Of a stretch of 33,355 nt of DNA, positions 1-8,203 are shown piece after piece. The translations under genes and the position numbers were made by a program. The DNA is taken from the NCBI RefSeq assembly GCF_002796975.1, contig NZ_PEKV01000013.1:163874-197228 (forward strand), written 5' to 3'. Source of the stretch: Ferrovibrio sp. (GTDB lineage Bacteria; Pseudomonadota; Alphaproteobacteria; Ferrovibrionales; Ferrovibrionaceae). Under the pieces are notes generated by a model that was given only the letters and a program-made list of their open reading frames with translations, made no database searches and had not been told where the DNA came from. How positions within the stretch are numbered: position 1 is the first letter of the stretch; each line of letters starts with the position of its first letter.

Positions 1-593
1 GCAATCATCGGCGATTTGACTACATCCTCGACCGTGACGACATCCTTCAGCATGGCGTTCGGATTATGCTGGGCGTGATGCGAGGCCGCGACTTTAATCC
101 AGGCGAGCTGTTCGCTGGTGGTGCCGTAGTCGTGCATGTGGCGCATGGCGCACATGGCATACTGGTTCAGCACGATGGAGCCATACGGGAATTCAAACGG
201 CAGTTCCGGCAGGCTCCAGTCCGGCGCCGGATCGGCGCGCAGTCCGGCTGCCCGCGGACGCCCGGCCAGGGTGATCAGGGCTACACTGCATTTGCCGTTG
301 GCAATCGCCTCCATCGCATGGCCTACATGCAGCAGATAGGCTGAACCGCCAGGATCGGAATTATCCATGTAGCGCAGGCGATTCAGGCCAATGTATTCGG
401 CCATCGAGAGCGGGCCGAGACCGGGTGCCTCGGTGTCGCAGAAAAAGCCGTCTACGTCGGCCAGAGTGAGGCCCGCATCCCGCAGAGCACCGATCGCCAC
501 ATCTGCATGCAGCTCCGCCAGCGATTTGTTGTCGGCCTTGCGTGTCGGGTGCTCGTAAGCCCCGACAATATACGCTTTGGCTGCTTTGCTCAT
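1..593 (-). CDS. Thiolase-like protein (lipid-transfer/acetyl-CoA acetyltransferase family), C-terminus beyond window
   Basis: The reverse strand is open from an ATG at 593 to the left edge (about 197 codons). The N-terminus reads MSKAAKAYIVGAYEHPTRKA and continues with the ADVDGFFCDTE and DPGGSAYLLHVGHAMEAIA blocks of thiolase-like proteins of the SCP-x/lipid-transfer type. Where a true thiolase has its nucleophilic cysteine (Cys-Ala-Ser-Gly) this protein has Gly-Gly-Ser-Ala, so it is probably not a classical thiolase. Such proteins usually pair with a DUF35 OB-fold partner; none is visible, but it may lie left of the window. A TTGACA box and a TetR-type operator lie upstream. The second thiolase-like gene at 23387-24538 is a distant paralogue. 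Confidence 0.85.
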   Translation of the reverse strand, partial: MSKAAKAYIVGAYEHPTRKADNKSLAELHADVAIGALRDAGLTLADVDGFFCDTEAPGLGPLSMAEYIGLNRLRYMDNSDPGGSAYLLHVGHAMEAIANGKCSVALITLAGRPRAAGLRADPAPDWSLPELPFEFPYGSIVLNQYAMCAMRHMHDYGTTSEQLAWIKVAASHHAQHNPNAMLKDVVTVEDVVKSPMI

Positions 594-660
594 TCCGATA
601 CCGTTCCTCTTCTGACAGTCGTTTCTGCCGGCCAGCCAGCCGCGGCCTCGCAAGAAAATA

Positions 661-702
661 TACTAATGTTTGTTTGTATCGGTAGAATGCGCATAATGTC
701 AA
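661..702 (-). promoter_or_regulatory. Promoter of the thiolase-like gene with TetR-type operator A
   Basis: Read on the minus strand, TTGACA (702-697) is followed after 17 bases by ATACAA, or after 18 by TACAAA. The operator-like sequence (661-678; minus strand TACAAACAAACATTAGTA) covers this -10 region. It matches the sites at 2247-2266, 3072-3091 and 6827-6846. The rest of 594-821 holds only the leader of tetR, so the regulator may also control itself from here. The sequence match is observed; binding by the TetR protein is inferred. Confidence 0.6.
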
Positions 703-821
703 TGCGTTGATTCGCACCCGACATCGACTCGCTGCGACTTAAGGTCGTGCACGGCCGATCTTCATTGATCGGACGGCGAGGTTCTGCCTATACATTTTCG
801 AACCGAGGAACACACAGTCTC

Positions 822-1445
822 ATGCGAATTGCAGGATCTAACGGGCAGACCACCCAGCGCGCGTTGCGACGTGCGGCGATCGAACTGATTTCACAGCACG
901 GTTATCATGGCATCAGCCTGCGCCTGCTCGCCGAACATGTCGGCCTCCAGGCCGGTTCGCTTTACAACCACATCAAGAGCAAACAGGACCTGCTCTTCAT
1001 GCTGCTGAAGAGCATCCAGGAAGATCTGGTCGTCAGCGCCGAGCAGAAGGTGCTGCCGCAGCGTGGAACGCTGTCCCGGCTCACCACCTTCGTCAAACAC
1101 CACATCGAGTTCCATACCTCACGCAAGGCCGAGGTATTCATCGGCAATATGGAACTGCGCAGTCTTGAGCCAGACAATCTCAAGGTCATGATCGACCTGC
1201 GCAAACGCTACGAGTTGATCCTGCGCAGCATCGTGCTTGCCGGCATGGATGAACGGATCTTCGACGTTACGGATGCGAAGATCACTACCTTCGCGATCCT
1301 CGGCATGCTGAACTCGATTCCGAACTGGTACGATCCGAAAGGCCAACTGACCATTCCGGAATTGCAGGATCGTTATGTCGATCTTGTGCTCAACATGCTG
1401 CACAAGACTGAGTCCACTCCCCAGAAGAAGGTCGCCCGCAAATAA
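822..1445 (+). CDS. TetR/AcrR-family transcriptional regulator
   Basis: This is a 207-residue protein of normal TetR length. The N-terminal helix-turn-helix covers residues 31-50 (ISLRLLAEHVGLQAGSLYNH), followed by the typical KSKQDLLFMLL helix. The remainder is the variable ligand-binding and dimerisation region. I chose ATG 822 over the in-frame ATG at 747 because GAGGAA lies 11 bases before it and the family start fits. It is divergent from the thiolase-like gene and next to two EthD genes and a TRAP transporter. It is the obvious candidate to bind the four repeated operators in 1-6850 as a repressor relieved by a pathway intermediate such as an acyl-CoA, which is inference. Confidence 0.93.
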   Translation: MRIAGSNGQTTQRALRRAAIELISQHGYHGISLRLLAEHVGLQAGSLYNHIKSKQDLLFMLLKSIQEDLVVSAEQKVLPQRGTLSRLTTFVKHHIEFHTSRKAEVFIGNMELRSLEPDNLKVMIDLRKRYELILRSIVLAGMDERIFDVTDAKITTFAILGMLNSIPNWYDPKGQLTIPELQDRYVDLVLNMLHKTESTPQKKVARK

Positions 1446-1507
1446 CGGCGAACTATCGTTTGTTTCATGGCCAGCCTCCGGCCTGCCATTTCCGGCATTT
1501 CCGCGCC

Positions 1508-2194
1508 CTATCGGGTGTAGCAGCAGGCCGTCGAGAACATACGCGGCGGCACTCCTTTTATGAAATGCCGGATGTCGTGGCGCACCGCCTTGCGCGCCTC
1601 GTCCGATGCGAAATACCCCTCGATCAGCGCGGCCATGCTGGGAAAATGAAACTCCGAGAAGCCGCCGAAATCCTGCTCCGGCGAACCCCACCGCTTTAAA
1701 GTGAGCTGCTGGGTGTAATAGCTCGCGCCGGCATGTGCATGCGGCGCCAAATCGCCATGGATGTCCCTCCAGCTGCGTAGCAGTGCCGATCGCGGCAAGT
1801 CGTCATGGAACCGCAGGGGATGCAGCATATGGACGCCTGGAATTTCTCCGGGCCGCCATAGTTCCGCCGAGCCTTTCTTCAGCGTGGCCTCGGTTCTGAA
1901 TCCACCGAAACTGACGAACCGGTTCTGGCGACCGAATGCAGCGAGATTCGCAATGAAGGCCTGATCGTCGGCATATTCAGCCTTAATGGCGAGATCGAAT
2001 GGGGGCGAAAAGTCGCCGCCCTCACGATACAGGTTCATCTCTCGCGGCTCGTCAATCCCGGTCATTACGATTGCTTCAGACGGTCCGGACGCCTGCTGGA
2101 AAACGCCTTCGACCAGTTCCGCGCGCAAACCTGACCTGGCCGCCGCTCTCGACTCGGCCGAGCCCTCCAGGCGGAATAACGCTATCTGCGGCAT
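1508..2194 (-). CDS. EthD-domain protein (dimeric alpha-beta barrel)
   Basis: This 228-residue protein has two ferredoxin-like halves. The C-terminal half has the EthD signature: SYYTQQLTLKRWGSP, then GFSEFHFPSMAALIEGYFASDEARKAVRHDIRHFI. EthD was named from ether degradation, and members are small ligand-binding or cofactorless enzymes of degradation pathways, so no reaction can be assigned. It converges with tetR and is divergent from a second EthD gene at 2335. Both probably share the operator between them. Confidence 0.85.
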   Translation of the reverse strand: MPQIALFRLEGSAESRAAARSGLRAELVEGVFQQASGPSEAIVMTGIDEPREMNLYREGGDFSPPFDLAIKAEYADDQAFIANLAAFGRQNRFVSFGGFRTEATLKKGSAELWRPGEIPGVHMLHPLRFHDDLPRSALLRSWRDIHGDLAPHAHAGASYYTQQLTLKRWGSPEQDFGGFSEFHFPSMAALIEGYFASDEARKAVRHDIRHFIKGVPPRMFSTACCYTR

Positions 2195-2219
2195 AGTCTG
2201 CCCCCGCGCATAAATGACC

Positions 2220-2266
2220 TTGACCCGTATCGCCTCAAAGCGTTAACAAACTAACAGTTGTTAGTA
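2220..2266 (+). promoter_or_regulatory. Promoter and TetR-type operator B between the EthD genes
   Basis: TTGACC (2220-2225), a 17-base spacer and TTAACA (2243-2248) form a plausible promoter for the rightward EthD gene. The operator is at 2247-2266 and has a perfect inverted repeat at its centre: CTAACA-GT-TGTTAG (2251-2264). Its reverse complement reads TACTAACAACTGTTAGTTTG and aligns with the other three sites. Being between divergent genes, it could control both. Confidence 0.6.
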
Positions 2267-2334
2267 TTTAAATCCAGAGCGAGACTTTCTGGGCCATCGG
2301 TATCCACTTCATGAAAGCGCAGAGGCAGAATCCC

Positions 2335-3039
2335 ATGTCTTTCTCGGAACACGGGCAGAAGACCTATCGCAGGCATTCACTTTTGCGGCGCAATCCGGCG
2401 CTGTCACGTGAAGCCTTCAGCACCCATTACGAACTTACCCATGGCCCGCTTGCGTCCTCACAAGAAGGTTTTCGCCAGTTCGCCAGTCGGTATATCCAGA
2501 ACCATGTCGAGCGGCTGCCGGATGACTCAGAGCCGGTGTTCGATGGCGTCACCATGACGACCCAGATTCCACGCGACGATTACACCAAGGGATTCTTCAA
2601 TCACCCTGACTACGCAAACGTTCAGGATGACGAGCGTTACCTGTTCGATATCGCCAAAACGGTCTCCCTTCTCGGATGGGAGGACGTGGTCCTGGATGGC
2701 CCGACGACCCGGTTCAAGGCGCTGCTGCTGATGGCTTCGGCCGCATTCACACAAGACGGACTGCGTGCCGCCAGCCGTATCGTGGCGAACCACCTTGATG
2801 TGAAGACGGCGAGCGCACTGGGGTTCAGCAAGGGTGCATTCAGTTACGACCTGCTCGTCGAAGCCTGGTTCAATGAGGTTCCCGCCAGGACCGACGCCTA
2901 CCGGGAATACGCTCCTCGGGGAGAAGGCCTACCGTCGATCTTCCTGCCGGTGCGCGAGGTTCTCGTATATGGGCCCGACAAGCCCTGGATCGGCGCAAAC
3001 ACTCCTGATGCCACAGCGTCCTCGCGCATTCCGAGCTAA
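2335..3039 (+). CDS. EthD-domain protein, second copy
   Basis: The product is 234 residues and begins MSFSEHGQKTYRRHSLLRRN. The family pattern is visible in LLRRNPALSREAFSTHYELTHGPLA near the N-terminus (residues about 16-40), including the His and the Tyr-Glu-x-x-His segment common in EthD proteins. A later half (FKALLLMASAAFTQDG...) repeats the fold. I start at ATG 2335 because AGAGG lies at 2321-2325; the in-frame ATG at 2311 has no ribosome-binding site. It is only distantly similar to the EthD protein at 1508-2194, so the two may do different steps or form a heteromer. Function unknown. Confidence 0.83.
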   Translation: MSFSEHGQKTYRRHSLLRRNPALSREAFSTHYELTHGPLASSQEGFRQFASRYIQNHVERLPDDSEPVFDGVTMTTQIPRDDYTKGFFNHPDYANVQDDERYLFDIAKTVSLLGWEDVVLDGPTTRFKALLLMASAAFTQDGLRAASRIVANHLDVKTASALGFSKGAFSYDLLVEAWFNEVPARTDAYREYAPRGEGLPSIFLPVREVLVYGPDKPWIGANTPDATASSRIPS

Positions 3040-3047
3040 AAAGGCAA

Positions 3048-3091
3048 TTGCATAGCCTGTGGATTTATGGATACTAACAAATGTTCGTTCT
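3048..3091 (+). promoter_or_regulatory. dctP promoter with TetR-type operator C
   Basis: TTGCAT (3048-3053), 17 bases, then ATACTA (3071-3076) precede the dctP gene. The operator at 3072-3091 reads TACTAACAAATGTTCGTTCT and overlaps this -10 box, the same geometry as in front of the thiolase-like gene. The promoter call rests only on these matches. Confidence 0.6.
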
Positions 3092-3162
3092 TATCTGACC
3101 TGCTGATGCAGATATCCCGCTCAGCTTGATCAGATGCAAAAAACACATCCAGGGAGGAAATC

Positions 3163-4176
3163 ATGGATTTCTCGATCAGCCGGAGTGTGACCGCACTCGC
3201 GGTAGGCGTTGCCATCTCGGTATTCGCGATGCAAACGGCAACTGCCCAGGAAAACTGGAAACTCGCCACCTTGATGCAGCACCCTGCTTTCGGTGCCACG
3301 CTCGACGATGAATTCGCGGCAGCCATCACCAGGTCGTCTGGCGGCAAGGTCGTGGTCGAACGCCAGTTCGTCGGCAATGAACAGGAAATGGTCAGCCAGG
3401 TGGTTCGTGGTCGCCTGGAAATGGGCGGCACGTCCGCCTTCGGCTCCAGCGTTGCCGTTCCGAATGCGACTGTCATGAGCGTTCCCAATATCTGGGACTC
3501 GGATGCGCAGCGCCGTTTCGTCACCGACAAATATGCCTTCCCCGTTCTCGCCAAGCAGTTCGAGGAAAAGGGCCTCATCCTGCTCGCCGTACATGAAGCG
3601 GGCTACAACGGCGTCTTCTGCAAGATCAATTGCAGCGATCCGGCTTCGCTGAAGGGCCTGAAGGCCCGCGTGTCACCGGCGGCGGCCTCGAAGATGTTCT
3701 GGTCGGCGCTGCACACCAACGGTGTCACCCTGCCGATCAGCGAACTCTGGCCCGGCCTGGAGCAGAATCTGGTGGTCGCCGGCGATCTGCCCTTCTCCTT
3801 CTACATGACGACACCCGGCGCGCAGTCGGCACCGCATTTCGTCGTCACCCAGCATCTGCACCATCCCTGGCTTTATTTCGTGAACAAGGGCGCCTGGGAC
3901 AAGGTTGACGCGGCTACCCGCCAGAAGATCCAAGCGAGCCTGCCTGACTCGAACTCGGTGCGCGACCGCTGGTTCGCAGACGAGAAGGCCAAGATGAAGG
4001 ACTTCATCTCCAAGAACGGCAAGGTCTACGAGTTGAATAATGCCCAGAAGGCCTCGTGGCAGGGACTGGTCAAACCCCATGTCGACGCCTTCGTCGACAA
4101 GCTCGGCCCGGGTGCGATGGAACTGTACAAGGCCATCGAGAAGGGCAAGGAAGAATTCAAGAAGCAGAAGAGCTGA
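3163..4176 (+). CDS. dctP: TRAP transporter substrate-binding protein, DctP family
   Basis: This 337-residue periplasmic protein has a signal peptide: a short charged start, a hydrophobic stretch ALAVGVAISVFAM, and a cleavage region ending ATAQE near residue 29. A strong ribosome-binding site (GGGAGGAA) precedes the ATG. The block LKGLKARVSPAAASKMFWSALHTNGVT corresponds to the DctP segment whose arginine binds the substrate carboxylate. The cysteine pair in FCKINCS may form a disulfide. It supplies ligand to the DctQM membrane unit at 4990-6798 on the other strand, and both carry the same operator. The ligand is probably an organic acid but cannot be named. Confidence 0.92.
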   Translation: MDFSISRSVTALAVGVAISVFAMQTATAQENWKLATLMQHPAFGATLDDEFAAAITRSSGGKVVVERQFVGNEQEMVSQVVRGRLEMGGTSAFGSSVAVPNATVMSVPNIWDSDAQRRFVTDKYAFPVLAKQFEEKGLILLAVHEAGYNGVFCKINCSDPASLKGLKARVSPAAASKMFWSALHTNGVTLPISELWPGLEQNLVVAGDLPFSFYMTTPGAQSAPHFVVTQHLHHPWLYFVNKGAWDKVDAATRQKIQASLPDSNSVRDRWFADEKAKMKDFISKNGKVYELNNAQKASWQGLVKPHVDAFVDKLGPGAMELYKAIEKGKEEFKKQKS

Positions 4177-4201
4177 AGCTCTTCACTCCCCGGACTCCCA
4201 C

Positions 4202-4235
4202 GAGCCCCCGCATACGCTGCGGGGGCTCTTTTTTT
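4202..4235 (+). terminator. Rho-independent terminator after dctP
   Basis: An 11-base-pair perfect stem (GAGCCCCCGCA with TGCGGGGGCTC), a 5-base loop and a run of seven T follow dctP by 25 bases. It should end most dctP transcripts before the glutathione transferase gene. Confidence 0.93.
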
Positions 4236-4268
4236 GCCGCTGCAACACCGACAATACAGGAGGAAACG

Positions 4269-4946
4269 ATGCTGAAGTTCTATTTCAATGGCTCTCCTAA
4301 TCCGACAAAAGTGGCCCTGTTCCTGGAGGAGACCGGCCTGCTCTACGAACCCGTTCCCGTCGATACCAAGAGCGGCGCGCAGTTCAGCCCTGAATTCATG
4401 AAACTCAATCCCAACGCCAAAGTGCCGGTAATCGAAGACGACGGCACCGTCGTTTTCGACAGCAACGCGATTCTGCTATATCTGGCCGAGAAGCATGACA
4501 TGTTCATGCCGGAGAGCCGCCATCGCGGCCAAATGCTGTCCTGGCTGATGTTCGTCGCCACCGGAATTGGGCCTTACAGCGGCCAGTCCGTGCATTTCCG
4601 CCACTTTGCCAATGACGCCTCGGCTTACGCGGCCAACCGCTACCAGTTCGAGGCGGAGCGCCATTTCAAGGTGCTGGACGATCATCTGGCCGCCAACGAG
4701 TTCCTGGTCGGCGGCAGCTACTCATTTGTCGACATGGCGGCCTGGGGCTGGGCTCGTATGCTGGACTATGTGATGGGCGATGCCGCACCAGCCAAGTTCC
4801 CGCATGTGAAGCGCTTCGTCCACCGCATCGGGGCGCGCGACGCCGCCAAGCGCGCCTTAAGCCTGAAGGAGAGCTTCTCCTTCAAGCCGACCTTCGACGA
4901 TGAAGCGCGGCGCTACATGTTCCAGCATCAGCATCGCAAGGACTGA
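4269..4946 (+). CDS. Glutathione S-transferase family protein (Nu/YfcG-like)
   Basis: The product is 225 residues. The N-terminal thioredoxin-like domain (about 1-80) starts MLKFYFNGSPNPTKVALFLEE and continues with NPNAKVPVIEDDGTVVFDSNAILLYLAEK, which holds the cis-proline and the Asp-Ser glutathione-binding pair. The C-terminal helical domain follows. The SPNPTK motif in place of a catalytic Tyr/Ser resembles Nu-class enzymes (YfcG, YghU), some of which act as disulfide reductases. An AGGAGG box ends about 6 bases before ATG 4269; longer in-frame starts read through the dctP terminator and are rejected. It may handle reactive intermediates of the neighbouring pathway. Confidence 0.9.
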   Translation: MLKFYFNGSPNPTKVALFLEETGLLYEPVPVDTKSGAQFSPEFMKLNPNAKVPVIEDDGTVVFDSNAILLYLAEKHDMFMPESRHRGQMLSWLMFVATGIGPYSGQSVHFRHFANDASAYAANRYQFEAERHFKVLDDHLAANEFLVGGSYSFVDMAAWGWARMLDYVMGDAAPAKFPHVKRFVHRIGARDAAKRALSLKESFSFKPTFDDEARRYMFQHQHRKD

Positions 4947-4963
4947 TTTTGCCTGACGAAGAT

Positions 4964-4991
4964 GACGGCCGCCGCTGAAACAGCGGCCGTC
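4964..4991. terminator. Hairpin between converging gst and dctM
   Basis: GACGGC and CGCTG pair with CAGCG and GCCGTC around an AAA loop, with a three-base CGC bulge. It lies between the converging glutathione transferase and dctM genes and touches the dctM stop codon. Neither strand has a T-run, so it is a weak candidate. Confidence 0.4.
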
Positions 4992-6255
4992 ACTTGCCAA
5001 GGAACATCAGCGAGAGCTGCGGGAACACAGCAGTCACCAGCAGGGCCGCGAGCATGATCCCGATGAAGGGGATGACAGACCGGCAGATGAAGCCGAACTG
5101 CTCCTTGAATACCACCATGGCCACGATCAGGTTGATTGCCACCGGCGGCGCCACATAGCCGATCTGCAGGTTCACGATGGTGATGATGCCGAAATGGATC
5201 GGATCAAAACCATAGGCCATGCCGAGCGGGTGCAGCAGCGGCGCCAGCACCACGATGGCCGAGACCTCGTCCATCAGGGCACCGGCGAGCAACAGCAGTA
5301 CGTTGACGACGAGCAGCATGCTCCACTTGTCGACGACATACCCCTGCATGAAATTGACCAGCGCAGCCGGCACGCCGGCATAGTCGAGGATGGTATTGAG
5401 GCTGCCGGCGATGGCGACCAGAGGCAGCAGGCTGCCCAGCAGCTTGATCGTCTCCAGCAGGATATTGCCAAAATCCTTCGCTTTCAGTTCGCGATGTATG
5501 AAAAATTCGATGAGCAGCGCATAGGCCACGGCGAGCGCCGCTGATTCCGTGACCGTGAAATAACCGCTGTAGATGCCGCCGAGCAGGATGACCGGCATCA
5601 GCAGCGCGGCCGTGCCCTCGCGCAAGGCAGTGGCCAGTTCGGCCATGTCGATGGCCTTCGTCGCCATGTTCCGGTTGACGATATACGAATAGAGGCACAG
5701 GCCACTGGTCAGCAGCAGGCCCGGGCCCCAGCCGGCCAGAAAGAGGTCGGTGATCGACACCTCGGTCATGATGCCGTAGACGATCATCAGGATGCTGGGC
5801 GGGATGATGATACCCAGCGTGCCGCCCGAACACAGAAGCCCGAGCGAGAATTTCTTCGAGTAGCCGGCCTTCAGCAGCGCCGGATACATGATGCTGCCGA
5901 TTGCCATCATGGTGACCACCGATGATCCGGAGATCGCCGAGAATCCGGCCAGCGACAGCACCGTCGCGATGCCCAGGCCGCCCGGAATATTCGGCGTCAG
6001 GGCAGCCATGATTCGGGTCAGGCGCGCCGCGATGGAGCCGCGCGCCATGACCATACCGGCCACGATGAACATCGGGATGGAAAGCAGAACCTCGCGGTCG
6101 ACAGTGAACCAGATGTCCTGAATCAGGAATTCCGGTCTGCTCTTTGCCATATACGCGTGGATAAAGGCGACGGCGACGGCGAGCGTCAGGATAATGTTTT
6201 GGCGGAGCAGAATAAGGACAACAATGATGCCTGCCAGGATCAGTCCAGTCGTCAC
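4990..6255 (-). CDS. dctM: TRAP transporter large permease, DctM family
   Basis: This 421-residue protein is hydrophobic throughout and fits the usual 12 membrane segments. Family blocks include LLSIPMFIVAGMVMARG, the SLAGFSAISGSSVVTMMAIGSIMYP loop, the IIIPPSILMIVYG motif and a second half containing QIGYVAPPVAINLIVA. The length is normal, so it is probably functional. It uses an ion gradient to import the ligand delivered by DctP. It follows dctQ with a 39-base gap and forms a two-gene operon with it. Confidence 0.95.
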   Translation of the reverse strand: MTTGLILAGIIVVLILLRQNIILTLAVAVAFIHAYMAKSRPEFLIQDIWFTVDREVLLSIPMFIVAGMVMARGSIAARLTRIMAALTPNIPGGLGIATVLSLAGFSAISGSSVVTMMAIGSIMYPALLKAGYSKKFSLGLLCSGGTLGIIIPPSILMIVYGIMTEVSITDLFLAGWGPGLLLTSGLCLYSYIVNRNMATKAIDMAELATALREGTAALLMPVILLGGIYSGYFTVTESAALAVAYALLIEFFIHRELKAKDFGNILLETIKLLGSLLPLVAIAGSLNTILDYAGVPAALVNFMQGYVVDKWSMLLVVNVLLLLAGALMDEVSAIVVLAPLLHPLGMAYGFDPIHFGIITIVNLQIGYVAPPVAINLIVAMVVFKEQFGFICRSVIPFIGIMLAALLVTAVFPQLSLMFLGK

Positions 6256-6294
6256 GCTACGCCCCCGCGTTTGTGTCTGAGCCGGTACAGCCCA

Positions 6295-6798
6295 CTATTG
6301 TTCGATTTCTTTGTCTTCGGGACGGATCGCAGGAAAAGCCGCGTAGCAGAGGTACCGCAGCGCCGAGGCGCCGAAGAGATACGGCAGCACCATCTGGATC
6401 GGCCAGATTTTGATGTCGAAGACGGGCTCGGTATCGCCGAGATCGTAGGTGCTCCGTACGAAAATCACTGCCAGGTACCCCAGCAGGATGCAGAGCGCCG
6501 CGGAGATCAGGTCGCAGAGCCGGATCACCAGTGGCTCCCATTTCTCGGGGATGAGCTTGTCAACCACGCCCACACGCAGATGACCGCCGGTATGGACGAC
6601 GATGGCAAAACCCAGCAGACCTCCAACGGAATTGGCGAAGACTGCGAACCGTTGGGCGCCGAAAATGCCGTCACCGCCGATTTCGCGCGCGACCACATCG
6701 GCCAGCAATGCACCGACCACCAGCATCAAGGACGTGCAGGCGATGAAGACCTCGATCCGAAAAATCCATGAAAGGCCGTGCCTTACGCGGTTTTCCAT
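6295..6798 (-). CDS. dctQ: TRAP transporter small permease, DctQ family
   Basis: This 167-residue membrane protein has four hydrophobic segments: IFIACTSLMLVVGALLADVVAR, FANSVGGLLGFAIVV, LCDLISAALCILLGYLAVIFV and MVLPYLFGASALRYLCYAA. I start at ATG 6798 (MENRVRHG) because GGGAGGG sits just upstream; the ATG at 6813 lies upstream of that site. It bridges DctP and DctM. Operator D lies 29-48 bases upstream of the start. Confidence 0.92.
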   Translation of the reverse strand: MENRVRHGLSWIFRIEVFIACTSLMLVVGALLADVVAREIGGDGIFGAQRFAVFANSVGGLLGFAIVVHTGGHLRVGVVDKLIPEKWEPLVIRLCDLISAALCILLGYLAVIFVRSTYDLGDTEPVFDIKIWPIQMVLPYLFGASALRYLCYAAFPAIRPEDKEIEQ

Positions 6799-6826
6799 TA
6801 TCCCTCCCGGCATGCAGCCACGATGG

Positions 6827-6846
6827 TACTAACGAACGTTTGTTTT
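6827..6846 (-). promoter_or_regulatory. TetR-type operator D upstream of dctQM
   Basis: The plus strand reads TACTAACGAACGTTTGTTTT, the most palindromic of the four sites (AACgAACGTTtGTT). It is directly upstream of dctQ and implies that both halves of the TRAP transporter share one regulator. I could not place a convincing -35 box here. Confidence 0.6.
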
Positions 6847-6975
6847 TAGCGCAAGCATTTTCTTGTTTTTGAATACAGGAATGCTCATCGGCCAGTCCGT
6901 CCTTGAATCCGACCAATAACACCAATCCTAGAATAGTGACGTGTTGTCGTACGCGCACATTCAAGGAGGGGCTGA

Positions 6976-7269
6976 ACCGTCGAACGACAAGATTCAGCGA
7001 TAGCGCTCATTAAAGCACTGGCCCGGGCACATGCCTGGGCCAAGCAGCTCCATGCAGGCAAGGTCACGCTGAATGAGATTGCCGTATCCGAGGGCCTCAC
7101 CCGAGGCTACGTGTCGGCCATTATCGGGATGGCGTACCTGGCATCGGATATCACCGAGGCCATCCTTGAAGGCCGTCAGCCGCAAACGCTGATGCTCAAG
7201 GATATGATGCGGACCATTCCGCCGAATTGGACCGACCAGCGGCGCATATTCGGGTTCGCCGCCGCCTGA
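6976..7269 (+). pseudogene. 3' fragment of a large serine recombinase (last ~98 codons)
   Basis: The frame ending in TGA at 7267-7269 encodes LIKALARAHAWAKQLHAGKV and continues to a C-terminus LMLKDMMRTIPPNWTDQRR-IFGFAAA. It matches the end of the recombinase at 30109-31254 nearly residue for residue (TDQRRMFGFAAA there). A TGA at 6973-6975 closes the frame upstream and no catalytic domain is present. It is a remnant, left by deletion or by an insertion related to the element at the right end of the island. Confidence 0.88.
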
Positions 7270-7482
7270 TCCTCACTCAAAAGCTGGAGAATGATTCGGG
7301 CCGTGCATCGCATGGCCCGCACTCGTTCGGCGGCGGAAAATTCAAAACGACACTTCGTGGTAGGGGTCCGGAGAAACCCGGCCATTCAGCCGGCCAATAG
7401 CGGCCGAAATGCCGCCCCGAAGCGTCGATCTCCGGGGCCATATCTGCGCAAAGCGCGCGGAATGTTTGATGATTTGCCGCCC
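7009..7482 (+). repeat. Direct repeat, left copy (recombinase 3' end plus flank)
   Basis: This segment aligns to 30991-31466 in the same orientation with a net two-base length difference. Similarity is moderate in the first part of the coding region, high in its last ~70 bases, low just after the stop, and very high again from 7352 to 7470. It stops abruptly at 7482. The two copies bracket about 24 kb. Confidence 0.92.
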
Positions 7483-8190
7483 GATTTCTTTTAACGCTCG
7501 CACCATGTTGTCGACGCTTAAGCCGCCAGATCCTGCCGGGAGCGATTGCGTTAGAGTCTGATCAGTGACCTTAGCTGCCGCTTCAGAAACATCGACAGTC
7601 GATATCCAGGGCCCTTTATGTCTGACATGGAAGTGCCGCGCTGCCGACCAAATCGCAGCTTGCGCGCAGGCTGCGATACGAGAATCCTGTTGGGTATAGG
7701 TGTTGCCAGCCACTTTGAGACATGCGCCCAACACATGAACCTCATACGTCGCACGAATCAGAAGTTCGGCGCTGGTCCCGGCCTCCCCCTTTGGCGCACG
7801 CAATACCACCCTGCCCAGTGGCGCATGTTCGATCGGGCGAATGACGACGAAGCCAATATATTGGTCTGCGTCTGAGAGCGCCGTCAGTTCATCGCTGATT
7901 TTTTTGGGCTCATGGTTTGCTTGAAAAATCGGATGAAGCGGGGCAGAGAAAAAATGGATGCGCTGACAAATCTTGGTGTAGCGCCGAAATACCTTGGAAT
8001 AGAAAGCCGAGAATTCCGTCGAGAAATCTTGATCTAAATACTCTTCCTCGACCATGGCGCTGCACGCGCCCGAGGCCCTTGCAGCAGCTAAGATATTCGT
8101 GACGGCCTGGTTCTTGCCGCGAGGGTCAATCGCTGCCTTCAGATTGTCCCAGTCGGCCTGGGCTTCTAGTTTTGCGATATTTGTTGCCAT
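7342..8190 (-). pseudogene. Truncated cysteine-peptidase-like protein running into the repeat
   Basis: The frame encodes 282 residues from ATG 8190 (MATNIAKLEAQADWD). Residues 111-130 (YIGFVVIRPIEHAPLGRVVL) form a conserved-looking strand region. Gln167/168 and Cys175 in TYTQQDSRIAACAQAAIWSA resemble the Gln...Cys arrangement of papain-like and C39-type peptidases. The gene crosses the repeat boundary (7482) at about residue 236. The last ~46 residues are therefore just the antisense of the repeat, and the region that should carry the catalytic His is gone. I read it as a gene cut by the recombination event. The peptidase assignment is tentative. Confidence 0.6.
7352..7470. other. Highly conserved non-coding block of the repeat (possible att site or structured RNA)
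   Basis: Over 119 bases this block differs from the right copy (31337-31454) at about four positions by eye plus any small length change, which is better than most of the coding sequence beside it. It contains short hairpins: GCGGC-(6)-GCCGC at 7400-7415, with one copy difference falling in the loop, and GCGC-AAA-GCGC at 7446-7456. CCGGAG (7368-7373) can pair with CTCCGG (7430-7435). No plausible protein is encoded. Confidence 0.55.
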
Positions 8191-8203
8191 TCCCCACCAC
8201 AAC

